From Spongilla lacustris (lineage: Eukaryota; Porifera; Demospongiae; Spongillida; Spongillidae): a stretch of DNA of 64,000 nucleotides. Numbering within the stretch: position 1 is the stretch's first letter; the number at the start of each line of letters is the position of its first letter. Position numbers and translations under genes: made by a program. The stretch is taken from positions 2,279,856-2,343,855 of the forward strand of contig OX442430.1 in assembly GCA_949361645.1 (NCBI GenBank), given 5' to 3'. Below the pieces are notes generated by a model, which was not told where the DNA came from, ran no database searches, and saw only the letters and a program-made list of their open reading frames with translations. Of the stretch, positions 34,341-46,350 are shown in pieces.

Positions 34341-35960
34341 CTGTGTCATCTACATATACATGTATGTATGTGTGTACATGTATATATGAATACCAGCTCT
34401 ATGATTGGTGATCAGACATGCGTATGCAGTGTTTCAAGTGTAATAATTAAGTCATGTTATGTACGCATATCTGTGTTTAATCGAATAAGCACATAGCAAA
34501 GAACTATCATTATTTTACTCTGGTTTCATTCCTTTTACACCATCATTGCCTTCAAAACCTACAATTGACTCCATAATGATTTTTAATTTTCTTATTTCAT
34601 TCATTTGTGATACATCTAATTATGCGTCAGCTAACATACTCTAGTTAACACATCGGATTAAATTAACACTATAACACTGAAGTCCCTGTTGTGACCAATT
34701 CAGAAGTTGTTTGCATATATTAAAACTGTTCCTATACTGAGTTACGCTGGGTCAAGATGGAATGAGGACAGGCATTTATTCCTCAACAATCACAGGTATT
34801 GTGATGTAAATAACCAACAAACTGCACACGTTTGTCTTTTTGTTTGACATCAAAAACAATGATGCTGTAATGCCATTCATAAAATGAGTCAGTTGAATAA
34901 AATAGATTCATTAACATTTCATATTGCCCATGACTGTCAGGTAATTGCAACATCATTAAGGAAATAGTTATCTAGATGTACACATGATAGTGATCAAGTT
35001 GTGGTTTAGCAGACAGCACGGGGAGGGTGAATACACACAAGTAGTACTAATAGGGGCTAAGCGTAGTACAATTACAGTGGAATATTCAACCATATATAAA
35101 TGTAGATTGACTTGGTACCACTACTGTGGAATAGGCATAAGGTCAGACTAATATTAAAGTCCGTGGCAGCATAAAGGAAGTATATTGCAATGCAGCAGTC
35201 AGATTAAGCAGCAAATCATGGTCTATGTAGTAATACAGAGCTTTTTTATCTGCTCTACTCAGTCTACTGATTTCCCTGATTTCATCAATGTAGAGGGCTT
35301 CAATTTCAAATAATGATTAATGATTGAAATTGAAAATTTTGGTACGGTGTATTTTGTCCCTACTTTCTTTTCCACTGAAATATGTTTCGATGGAATATGA
35401 GACATCCAAAACAACTTTTAGCATATTGTTTCTGGTTCTGTTCTTAATCATAGATTGATGACTAAGTCAATGTGCACTGATCGATGGCTACAAAATCTAT
35501 GAATGCTACAAAACACTACATGTATTACTCACAACAGGAATGTCACATTCATCCCTAAATGTATGGCAAAACATTGCATGACCTTGATATGTGCATGCTT
35601 TCAACCACATACATATATGCAACCACACAAAATTAAATGTTAAATTCAATCTCTGCATGTCTGATGCAGCTTTGGAGGTGTGGGGGGTCATTTATCATGC
35701 AACACAAACAAGGTCCTGGGTGAAAAGGAGGTTTGGTAGGCTTTATACAACAAAAGAGGTATGGAGAATTCTAAGCATATATGCATCACTAATCACTACA
35801 CAAGTACATGTACAGTGTAGTGCATTTTAGTGAGTTTGCAGTACCAAAGGCCTTATCAGTTTGCAATACTAATAAGGGTGTTAGGTTTACTGTTGGAAAC
35901 TGCCTAGCAAAGCCAGTTCAGTGGTGTTCATCGAAAGAGTGGAATAATAAAATAATGCAC
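34341..35960. other. First part of the kelch-gene intron
   Basis: No coding segment. A single end of the 33553-33757 MITE family lies at about 34539-34565. Confidence 0.45.
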
Positions 35961-37760
35961 TTGAATGGTATATAATGTTATCATGCCAATTACATTTTTA
36001 GATTCAGTATCTATTTCTGAACAGAGTACATTCACTTTAATTCAATTATGACTTGTAAACAAAACAGTGCACCATAGTAAATAACTGCTGGTCAGGTTGG
36101 ATATTCAAAGCTATAACTCCTCTATTCTAGTGCTTTTAATTTTTTTTTAGCAATTGTACAAATACTCTTGATTTGTATGACTTGGTGGTTTGAGGTATTC
36201 AAAATTTGAAAACGGAATAAGCTTTACTAGCCATCTAGCAATAAGGGCAATTGAAAATAAAATGTGTCACGTTATTTTTGGGCCCGCACTTTTTTATTTT
36301 CTATTATTGGTCCAAACAGACAGTTTTTAGCCTGTTTTGCAACAAATTGCGCTGATCGTTGGTACATAACTGTAGCATTGCACCTTGCACCTAACCGCGT
36401 AGTTTGATTTCAAACCCGGGACACAGTTTGTCCGGTATCGGCAAGATTAGGCATGAATACATAGAAGCTGCTGCTTCTCTCATTGATAGATATGCTAGCT
36501 GGGCTCAGCCTGGCTACTGTATATAGCTCGTATCGACGGACCACTTTGCTGCAGTGCTCCAGCTCGTGGGTTACCCCCGAGTATATTTAAAAGGTTTCCC
36601 TAGAGATTATGATGTTTGGATAGCTATTCGTGGTAAACACTGAGTATTTGGGTGTGATCTTTTCGTTCGCCCTTAGCCTTGAACGAATAACTAGCAAATA
36701 AATTAACTATTTTAATGTAATTCATTGCAAATAGCTTCATTGTGAAGCCGGGTTTCTTTGTACGATTTTTGTTAGTTACAGATTGCATCTTAACGCCTAA
36801 AAAAGGTGCTCTTACGATACAGCCATCATTTTACTATCCTCTTGCAAAGTAAACAGTTTAAAATATGGCCTCTGCGTAGATAAAACAGTTCCCTTTTATC
36901 GGACTTAAAATCCAACTCAAGCAAACGATGGGGCTACCTCAACTCTTCTTATGTACCATGTTTCGTACGAATTCATGAACAAATGTTGAAGAAATACGCC
37001 TAACACTTCTTAATGTAGTTGGTTCACTTTGACCAATGGCAGTGCTAACAAGAAGTCATGTGATGAGGATCAATTGTGAGTGTATATTGAAAAACACATA
37101 TATAACCACACCTATGTTGTTAGATTTTAATTTTGATTTATTGCCATGAAAATAAATTCAAATGAATCAAATTCACATACAGAAAAATTATAGGATCAAG
37201 TATCACAATCTCCACTGTAGTATTTGTGTTTGTAAGCACTGTACGTAACTGTTGAAAGCATTCCTACATGTAGAATACTTGATAGAAAAAGTACAAACGC
37301 AAAATGGCTTTCAATGTTAAGCGTTTTAACATGTTTAATACCGATAGTAAGCTGCTAAAAAATAAATAAATAAATATATATATATATATATCGATACGCC
37401 AGAGACCTCTCATTTAGAAAAAGTCTATTTTAAGCCTTAAGTCAAATCCATTTGTCCAAATTCATACGAAAACCCCACCTCACTCTGAAAAGTGATACTT
37501 TCCTACCAACCTCCACAGAGAGTGGGACTTAGAGCTCACTATACAACATCGTAGGTACTAGCCTGTATTGTGTACATACAAAAAAAAATTTGGTAGGCTA
37601 ACTGCAAAGAATAGAGGAGTTATAGCCTTGAACATCCAACCTGACCAGCAGTTATTTCTATGGTGCACTGTTTTGTTTACAAGTCATAATTGAATTAAAG
37701 TGAATGTCAGAAGTAGATACTGAATCTGTAATTTGCATAATACCATTATATACCATTCAT
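35961..37760. mobile_element. 1.8-kb TIR element in the kelch-gene intron
   Basis: The left terminal repeat (35961-36125) and the reverse complement of the right (about 37600-37760) align over about 160 bases. They run from TGAATGGTATATAATG through CAAAACAGTGCACCATAG to CTCCTCTATTCT. The adjoining left interior (36115-36440) is related to the arms of the element at 62311-63709 (GGAATAAGCTTTACTAGCCATCT, GGGCCCGCAC, GCGCTGATCGTTGGTA). The rest of the interior has no coding frame. No target-site duplication is clear. Confidence 0.8.
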
Positions 37761-38018
37761 GAGATATTATCAAAAATGTGCATTATTGCATTTTCCCCCT
37801 CTTTCAGTGAACACCACAATGGTTGTATTATACTTGTTTTGAAATGTGCCAACAATGAGTATGTGTGTTCAATATACCAAATATTCATTAGCATGTAGTA
37901 CGCATGAATACGCACAAATGAAGCTGCAAAACATATATATTGCGCATGGTAATGCAGCGACAGCATTACACAGAGTTGCAAGCTATGGTCAACACACAGA
38001 GAATGTTAAATGTCTCAC

Positions 38019-38588
38019 CAGGTCTTTAGTGTTGGTGCACCACACTTCTTTGTTCATGCCATTACCTCCCATTAAGAAGAGAAGGTCCCCATGGACTGCT
38101 GCTGACATGGAATGGCATTCCTCTGGAAGGGAGTCCCCAAAGGCCCACTTCTTACCATCATACACCTGAACACAAGACAATTTCTTTTCACCTTCATCTT
38201 CATCACAAAACAAACCTCCCATCACTAACAAGCCAGCTTCACCAACACTAACCACACAGCAGCAGTTACAACCCATCTTCATATCATCTTTCATTTTAGT
38301 CCATGTACATGTACTTTCTTTCATCACCTTTACAACATTCTCATATCTGCTGCTACCAACAGCCACTAGATTTCCACCTGTTACTGCTAATGTGGCCATT
38401 TTATCTACATCTTCATTCCAATTGGACGATGTCAGCCACTTGCCGTCATTTATAGAGTATATGGCACTACTTCTTTGCCACAGAAGTACATGATTAACCT
38501 CCAACAGACAACGAGGAAAAGTATCAGGAAGATCATCAGAAGAATTATCAGAAAAATCAATACACGGTACATTTGGGAGCAGCTTGAA
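38019..38588 (-). CDS. Kelch-repeat protein, upstream exon
   Basis: An exon of 190 codons, phase 0 at both ends. The acceptor is CTGTTTCAG (38589-38590) and the donor is GACCTG|GTGAGA (38013-38018). It contains kelch blades with LAVTGGNLVAVGS, GEAGLLVMGG and GDLLFLMGG, each followed by a W at the expected spacing (VYDGKKWAFGDSLP). The first residues (FKLLPNVP) suggest that an earlier blade or N-terminal exon lies further upstream. None is recognised between 38.6 kb and the next known element. It is joined to 33846-34340 across a 3.7-kb intron. Confidence 0.8.
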
Positions 38589-38660
38589 CTGAAACAGGCG
38601 CTAATGGAATTAAAATGAAATTATTAACACTGCAAATTCATAGACAGCAAACAACTTCGA

Positions 38661-38871
38661 TTAGTTTGGCATAGCAGTCCCTCGCATGGACTGAGGGTCT
38701 GGAAGTTTGCCTATTGTCAAGTTGTACCAACTAGTTTCTGTTCATTGAAAAGTATTACGTTGGGAGTGCATTCCTCCTAATGTAATAATTCATAATGATC
38801 AGAAACTAATCAGCACAACTCAAAAATAGGCAAGTTGCCTTCCAGACCAAGGGTCTGCTACGCCGAACTAA
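38661..38871. mobile_element. 211-bp foldback/MITE just upstream of the kelch exon
   Basis: The ends TTAGTTTGGCATAGCAG and the complement TTAGTTCGGCGTAGCAG face each other. Inner matches include GGTCTGGAAG, TTGCCTATT and ACTAGTTTCTG. Non-coding. Confidence 0.78.
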
Positions 38872-39435
38872 CCTTGCACACTATAGTATGTTTCAATACG
38901 AATCTGGCACAACATACTATGTTATGTTTGTACCGATATGTTTATTTATTCCTATATCAGGAAATCATGTACATATTCACTATGTTGAATTTGAGGTGTC
39001 GTGAGTACAATAACATTTCCATTACTGAAATTTAGCAAGCACATTCGATAAAGTCTTGAATACCTACATATATAACATAGACACATAGAAAGCTCAGGCA
39101 ATGGTTCCCACAGATAAAATATTCTTCTCCTCTTTCTGGTTCTTTCTTAGATCTGATAAGGTAAGATTCAATTGGATAAAAGATTCATTGCTAATTATGC
39201 AAAAGCAGTATAACCTAGTCAAAATTGTTTGGTATTATGAATTTCTGAAGTAGATATGTATACTCAATTCAAATTTCTATCTTGAACACCCGTTATTTAA
39301 TTAGCAATAGTGCTATCCAGAGATACTATCTCTTTGTTCGGATTGTATGACATTGTGGCCAGATGAAGTGCATGCTGTAAACAGGATACTTCTGTGTGCT
39401 CTCACTGGCACCATACCACTTTTAAACTTATACAG
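38872..39435. other. Unassigned DNA
   Basis: No gene is recognised. Confidence 0.3.
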
Positions 39436-39684
39436 CAGGGCTGGCGGAAGCTTATATAAAGTGGTAGGGCAGGCTATGAATAATTAATTAGCCACAAAAA
39501 TTCAATTACAACCACAAGTAGAGCGTCCATTGCAAACGGTACGGCGGCCATTGCGCATGGTAACGGTAATTTATAAATTTAATCAAAGCAAATTAATTAA
39601 TGGAAATTATTAATAATTATCTTAGTCACGGGAAAAAGTGGTAGGGCAAATGCCCTACCTGCCCTATGGGCTGCGCCGGCCCTG
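39436..39684. mobile_element. 249-bp MITE with CAGGGCTGGCG/CGCCGGCCCTG ends and 5-bp duplication TACAG
   Basis: The ends are inverted repeats. TACAG flanks both sides (39431-39435 and 39685-39689). A GTGGTAGGGCA segment occurs near each end. AT-rich interior. It shares the CAG..GGCG end type and 5-bp duplication with the element at 14498-15074. Confidence 0.85.
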
Positions 39685-41217
39685 TACAGTGGGATGAGCT
39701 AGCATTTGTAAAGCTTACTCATACATGTAGGTTTCATATACAACCTTGTTATTTTCATTGTTTATTGGAGTATTGGATTGTCTGTATTTTCGAATGGGAA
39801 TGAGGATGGAGTTGAGAGATAAGCCTAGTACAATATAGATAAACGTGTGTATATTACTGAGCAAACTGCAACCTGCCGGTACACATTAGAAATGCTTTGT
39901 TTGTTTTGATATATAGTAATTAATAGCTAGATCGAATAACATTATACATATACAAACATCATGTTTCACTTTGTGCTCCAAAAACCGAACATAATACCTC
40001 TATATGTGACTACATGTAAGTGCAAGAAGGCGGGTTCACTACTACAGAGAACTTCCCCTTTGGTATTTCTCTATTTACTGGTTAACACGGACCTCATGGT
40101 AGTCACACATCACATAAACCTGGTGTTATGTGTTGTGACATGATCTATCTTTTCGTAAATACTTGGTTGTTTCGCGTGAACTCATCAATGAAGATTGATC
40201 CGGAGTCAGAGGTCACATTGGTCACTCAATGGAGATAAGAACTTAGTCATTGATATTATAGAATCGCGGGATAAAGTGCATGTGGGTATGTTTGGATATA
40301 TATACCATATACTTTGCATTTAAAGAGTTGCGGTGGTAATTGACTTATAAGTTTACGTCGCAGATAACGGTGCAGCCTATACAAGTACTCCTTGCATGTT
40401 CACAGAGCTCGCCCATAAGCTCCTCTCGGGCTTGATATGAGAAAAAAGCCATCTTTACTTTCAGATTGTTCCCACTTTTTGTCTGGGGATGTGGAGCATT
40501 CTCCTCCCCAGCTCCTCGAAAAGCAATAGGTTACTTAGGTGTTGCATGTGTGTAATTCAACCTTAGTCTGTTCCAGGGAATAGAAGGTCTATAGCCAGTG
40601 TGTAGGCTTTGCCAATTGCTGATGCCTGCTTTCTGCAATAGAGACTTCTTCTCTTCATCATTTATTGTGAGCACCTTGTTCTCCAACAGATGTTTTCCCT
40701 CCACTGATGATGCTCCTCTCCTTCTGCACCTCCATACACCTTGTTCATACAGTCCTGGAACAAGCAGCTATGGTTGGATCCCTGGTTTTTGTCGGATGCA
40801 TGAATGTCATTGGCTACAAGGTATGGTCAAGATAATTTAAGTGACACTTAATACACCTACATGTAACTGCTCATCCTGTATCCAGTTGCACTGTGCCTTC
40901 ATCAGGGTTGGTAGAGATGGCCATCTTCAACAATCACGCTTCTTCTCTTTTCTCACCAGCAGTAAAAGATGGTGTGCACTCATGCATATCATAATAAAAG
41001 CAGCCTTCACTTCTCTACCACACAGCACACATTGTACAAACACATTCGTCAGCAAGATTTGATGCTGGTCAGATCTCTGACTACTCTTGTTGTGTGTAAA
41101 AGTGATTACAAGCTTGTTGTATGTACTGTAAAAAGCAATTAGCAGATCATCTACAAATGCTTTGCATACGGCAGTTGTTCGATCTTGTAACCCATTGCTG
41201 TAATCATGTTGATATCA
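39685..41217. other. Unassigned DNA
   Basis: Short frames only; nothing recognisable. Confidence 0.3.
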
Positions 41218-42050
41218 TACATATGGGACAGCGTCCAGCAAAATTGGGCTTATGGGGTTATAATTTTATCACTATAAAAATTGCACATTATACTAAACAA
41301 CACATCTTCGCAACAATACAACCTTTTCCTTGCAAATTTCATGCACTTGTTCCTATATCATCTCTTTATGTTCTTATCCATCTTGTAATTTTACATGCCA
41401 TCAGTGCCAAGATTGCTAATCCAACAGGTTAGAATTTCACATTTCTCTACGTATGAGTGTTGAAACGCGTCAAATTCGGAGTGTGCATAGAATAGCCCTG
41501 TAGCTATAGATTTGTTCTGTTCGTTAGTTTCTGTACCATCTGTTATGGAGATACAGTTGAGCAAACTACATGCACCACTTGATTTGTGCCAATGATGTAA
41601 TGACCGCCTCCCCATACACTGAGCAGGATGCGATTTGCCAAAATCATTGGTGCGAATTAAGCAGGAAAACGTGCCCTTATTTTGTTTAACTGTATCTCCA
41701 TAACGGATAATATAGAAATTAATGAACAGAACAACGAAATACATGTAGCTACAGGACCTCCTATATGTACAACACGAATTTGACGTGTTTTCAACACTTG
41801 TATGTGGAGAAACGAGGAATTCTAACCTGTTGTGTTAGCGATCTTTGCACTGACGCAATGGATAATAATTAGAGCTTCAAAATGGACATCAATACAGAAA
41901 GATGATGTGGAAACAAGTGTACGAAACTTGAAAGGAAAAGGTTGTATGGTTGCAAAGACGTGTTGTTTAGTGTAACATGCAATTTTTATAGCGATAAAAT
42001 TATAACCATACAAGCCCGATTTTGCTGGACACTGTCCCATATAGACACAA
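41218..42050. mobile_element. 830-bp foldback element with about 400-bp arms
   Basis: 41218-41500 pairs with 41745-42050 (for example GGGACAG.GTCCAGCAAAAT.GGGCTT). The inner part pairs again (AACAGAACAA, TAACTGTATCTCCATAAC and complements), so the whole unit is almost one palindrome. Frames that appear on both strands are mirror artefacts. Confidence 0.85.
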
Positions 42051-42700
42051 CAAGCATCAAATATTCAACAAGATACACTTGTTCTTTTCGTGTGGCAGAA
42101 AATCTGTGACCAATTCTGGTTTGTCAATCCCTGTACTGACATGCCTTGGCTTGACTGAGCGAGTAGCATAAAATTTCATTCAGGAAAGCCGTTCTATTGG
42201 ATCTCGTGGCACCCCTTCTGAAATAAATGCGCAAGGCATTGTAAACATGGCTTGTGTATACAGTAGGCCACAATTAGGATAGTGTATGCGAACTATAATA
42301 GAAAGATTGAGTAAGAGTCTAGCCATGCAAGTGGGAGTACGTGAAACTGAGGCACTGAGCCTAATGTACTGCCTGCTGGCTGTCACACTGATGAGGCAGA
42401 ATGCATGAACCATTCTCCTCAGATGTGCCTATGCTCCCCTTCATGATTATTAAACTTAATTGTGTTATTATTATTATTATTAAAGAAAGAGTATGAAGTG
42501 TTGTGTTATATATTAGTTTTAAAAATAAATTTGTACTTCTCTTCTATGAAGTTGTGAGCCTTGAAACATATACATCTGTAATGAGGTGCTTCTCCGCCAT
42601 TGATTAGATAGGTACCATAATGTTCTAATAAAAACCTAGTTTCCAGCCGGAAAAAACCATGAAACCTACATTTTAAATAATGTACATAGATTATACAATA
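42051..42700. other. Unassigned DNA
   Basis: No gene. A short ATT microsatellite lies at about 42466-42480. Confidence 0.35.
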
Positions 42701-43661
42701 CGTGTCAGAAAAAAAGTTGGCGCTACATAATTACGTATACGGTATAAAAGTTCTGCGCTCCGATCACAAAAAATTACGATCGAAATGCAATACCCCCGTT
42801 AAATATTACGTTCCGTTGCGATTGGAAAATATTTCATTATGGCCGTAATACGATTACGATGCTACTCCCACGCATTGTTTGGACATATGTCGGGTACATG
42901 ATGAACATATCGAGACATGTTCCGACAGGCAGTGAAATCTCTAGCGCTAAAGGTCCAATCATATCTTTGCGCCCCTGTAGTTGAATGAACTAAAGCTGTT
43001 TGTAATCCCGCACTAGGTTATCTAACTTATACAGAAATGCCCCTTGTGTGTACAATCAGTTTTTTTTAATGAAAAAAGGCTAGTTTATTTATTTTTTGGT
43101 TTAAGCTTTTAGAGCTCCTTCATCTTGTCCTTTTGTCTGTTCTGCAATCGCGTCTTCTGTTGACAACAGTGGCGAGGTTTTGTACAGGCAGCAATGTTAT
43201 TACTTCAGGTAAACCACAAGCGTACCACAGGGCAAATGCGTATGATTATCATTAGCCACAGTCAGTTGCAAAGGAGCATTAAATCTACAGATGTTGGTAA
43301 CGTTCCTCTTTATCACCCGAAGTATGCGAGGGAATTATGTACATAGAAAAGTATTCATTGTATTCATTTTCAAGGAAGGCCCCTGCTTTAGATCGAGTTC
43401 GCTCGTATATTAAAATGTAGAAAGCTTATCTTATGCCCCAATCTTATAGCTAAACCAACCAAAACAAAGTTGTGAAATTTAACAGAAAGGTACTACGTAT
43501 ATACATGTAATTCTACTTTAAAATTCATTTAGGGACAATCATCAGCATAGTTGAAGGAGAAAAACAATGTGCTACATGTATCTTTCAAAATTCCAAATCA
43601 TGCGGTGAATGAGTTCAATGAGCTCTTCCAGCTCTTATAAGAGCCCTGTTTGTGCCCATGC

Positions 43662-43844
43662 TAAGAGGGCCTATGGGTGTGGTCAATGAGTGAGAAGCTA
43701 TGGGGTTAATGAATTTTCCAGCTAAGAGGGCCTATGGGTGAGGTCAATGGGTGAGATGTTCAGGGGTTAATGAACTTTCTGGCTGTGAGGGCCCATGGGT
43801 GTGGTCAATGAGTGAGAAGTTGTGTGGTTAATGAACTCTCCACC
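43662..43844 (+). repeat. Three tandem 61-bp units
   Basis: Units start at 43662, 43723 and 43784 (TAAGAGGGCCTATGGGTG, last copy TGTGAGGGCCCATGGGTG) and share GGTCAATG.GTGAGA and GGTTAATGAA. Each differs from the others at several positions. Confidence 0.9.
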
Positions 43845-44012
43845 TATTCAATATATTTCACCCATTTTATCTGTAAGCATGACTTCTATATGAGATATCA
43901 GGGGGAGAGGTGCCTGTTTACTCTCCAATAATCGCATCAGTGGTTTTAATAACCGCTAACGTACCACTGTAAATGAGGGGATAGCTAGGCTAGCATCTTA
44001 CATTGCGTTCAC

Positions 44013-44056
44013 ACTACCGCAATAGAACGGTTCCAGAACCGTCCTATCGCGGTAGT
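44013..44056. repeat. 44-bp near-perfect hairpin
   Basis: ACTACCGC.ATAG.ACGGTTC is followed after two bases by its complement. It could be a tiny element end pair or a regulatory hairpin; nothing decides. Confidence 0.7.
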
Positions 44057-44786
44057 ACTATATACAGGTGTGTTGCCTTGGGCACCCGTTACGCTAGGAG
44101 GTCGGAGGGGCGTGCCTGTTTGCTCTGACGCGCTACTCCTCGAATCAACACTTACAGCTGCCTGCCCATTTGCAGTTCCTGGACGTGTGTTTTGGACATG
44201 TAAGCCTTTTGGCGACCATAACGGAACGCAACAGCCTTATAATTACTTTGCGGTCGGAGCGTTATTATTTTACAGTCATAAACATAAAGTAACTAATTCC
44301 AATCGTAACACAATTACGGCGCAACGCAATAATCCCGACCGTAATGCGTAGTGCCAAATTTATTCTGACGCATACTGTACATGTAGAAACCTATGTACAT
44401 TTTAGCAGTTCAAAAAGTGACTTTTCTAAATTCATGATTCTTACATTTTTCTCTTATTTGTACTATACATGTATAAGAGAAGTACGGTACATGTTCTGTA
44501 AAAAGCAATGTCCATAGACTGGGGTATTACAAATTCACTGATTGTGAGGAAAGGTGTTTTGCATGTCCATGAGTGGATCATGCTCCTCTAATGTGCACAG
44601 GTGACTGTGACTCCACTTTGACGATCTGATAATTTGCACGAATTTGACAGCAATGATGGGAACTAGTTTGTAGGTGATTTAGGTGTGCTCCAGTTAAAGA
44701 ATGACCATACTATATGGGAAAAAGATACACTGTCACTCAACCTTTCGGATTTTTTTCTGCAAGAAAGTCTATTAGCCCTATACTCC

Positions 44787-45745
44787 GTCGTAATGATATT
44801 TGAACTGCGGAGTTAATTTGAACCGCTTCCGAAAAAACGAGATCCTATCTCGAGATAGGAACGGGATTTCGCTATCGGACTTTTTTCTGTATGTAGGTAA
44901 TAGATTAACGGATCCCAAGACTATAAGTATTTGGCCACATGGGAAACACGTGCGCGTAAATCAAAGGATTGGCACCCAAAAAGTTTTAATTTAATTGTTA
45001 AATTAGTCTTCCTAGCCGAAAAACGCGGCGTCATGGAGGGTAACGGCGGAGAGGGGGCAGCTGCAGAGGGGCCTAGAAGGAGCCCACGGGGTGGGGGAGC
45101 CATCGTGTTTTACGTGACACCTAAATATTCTCCTGGAGACGCTGCTAACGGCCGTGCTTGCCTTCAAGGCAGTCGAGGTCCCAAAGGGCTCCAAGAAAGC
45201 AGACTTGCAGAAGCTTGCCAAAGATGCCCTCAAGCTGCCCATGAGCAAGGAGCCTACTCCCTTGCTTGCTCTGCCTGCCCCACCTACATGCAACTCTACC
45301 GTAGCCGCTGGGCAGCCGGGCCTGAGCTCCGCTGCTATGCCAGATGAGCCCGATGATGACGGGGGGTGGGGGGAGGAGGGAGCTAGTGATTCAGGCTCTG
45401 ATACCGAATGATGCCTCAATTTAGTAATGATGAGGGATCATGTGCTAGGGATGTAGGTGTGTGATTCAATTAAAATTATCTGGATAGCATCAATTTTTGT
45501 ATGAATATATCGTGATTTTTTTGCTCTGGTTCAAATTAAAAATTGCGCCTGGATTTCACTGGCCGGTTACATGTACATGTGAGTGCCTCTCATGCATGCC
45601 AGGATCATCATGGAAGGTTGCAAATCTCACCAATCCATCCACTATCCATACATTTGAGCTGTGTATGCTCATATCCCGCGTAGGACTAAGCATTCTTAAG
45701 TAATGTGAACGGTTTTTTGCAAATAGGTTCAAATATCATTACGAC
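44787..45745. mobile_element. 0.96-kb segment with 19-bp inverted ends carrying GC-rich open frames
   Basis: Perfect 19-bp inverted ends GTCGTAATGATATTTGAAC (44787-44805 and 45727-45745). In between, 45030-45411 is strikingly GC-rich and holds overlapping open frames. One reads MEGNGGEGAAAEG from 45033. Another (about 45130-45411) reads LLTAVLAFKAVEVP, KKADLQKLAKDALKLP and ends in the acidic GWGEEGASDSGSDTE. The second looks protein-like (amphipathic helix, acidic tail) but is not recognised. Capture of a gene or retroelement fragment is possible. Confidence 0.5.
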
Positions 45746-46049
45746 CAAGTCAAAAAGGACCACTGCAATTAAAAGGCTGTATATGTATATGAGCTGGTAT
45801 ATTATGCAAGCAATTACCACACCTTAGGGCACATTCAATGTGTAGTGAAGTTAACCCTATACACTTTATCGCAAAGATAGTTTATTAGTTTTTCATTTAT
45901 TTCTTAATCATCAAGTTCTCGTTTACACCACATGCACCCACGAGTAACGCGGGGAAATTTTGGGGCATTTGTAGATATTGATAATTCTATCCTATCGTTT
46001 TTTTGACTGGATTAAAATATAATTAGAAAGCTCACCCATTTATAAAGAG

Positions 46050-46350
46050 TAATTCAGTTTTATTTTTTTTGGAATGGTGCTTTATAAATATCTCCCTGTT
46101 ACATGAATATGTCGAAAAGGTACATAGTTTTTGATGTCGTAAATGCCCCCGGGTACACTTTTTTCGGAGTCAAATTTCCCACAACTTTGAGTAACTGAAA
46201 CAAAATTGCATTAAATATGGGTTGTACAACCATAGGAGGGTATATAAATTCCTGTTTCAAACAAGCCAAAGCTTCCATTGCACTCGTTTTCAGTAGTAAG
46301 TTACAAGACATTTTCGCTTGCAGTAGGCACGGGGCGTGGTCCACTCATCC
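46050..46350 (+). repeat. Dispersed repeat, copy 2 (other copy 22010-22315)
   Basis: Same order of blocks as the copy in the Roc-COR intron. Preceded by a 65-bp block (45945-46010) shared with 12650-12715. Confidence 0.75.

Larger units (their letters stand above)
42701..44372. mobile_element. 1.67-kb TIR element with possible TA target site
   Basis: The ends CGTGTCAGAAAAAAAGTTGGC and the complement of GCCAAATTTATTCTGACGCA face inward, flanked by TA on both sides (42699-42700 and 44373-44374). Subterminal blocks rich in ATTACG recur at both ends. Inside lie a 61-bp tandem array (43662-43844) and a short hairpin (44013-44056). No transposase is seen, so it is a non-autonomous element, perhaps of the Tc1/mariner type, if the TA is a true duplication. 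Confidence 0.7.

Noticed and set aside
39316..39336. Another minimal CAGAGAT palindrome (CAGAGATACTATCTCT)
   Set aside because: It lacks the closing CTG tip and has no flanking 7-bp direct repeat, so it may be chance.
41121..42040. Similar open frames on both strands at 41121-41432 and 41822-42040
   Set aside because: They are mirror images produced by the 830-bp foldback, not two genes.
45012..45419. Minus-strand 135-residue Ser/Pro-rich frame
   Set aside because: Probably a by-product of the high GC content opposite the plus-strand frames.
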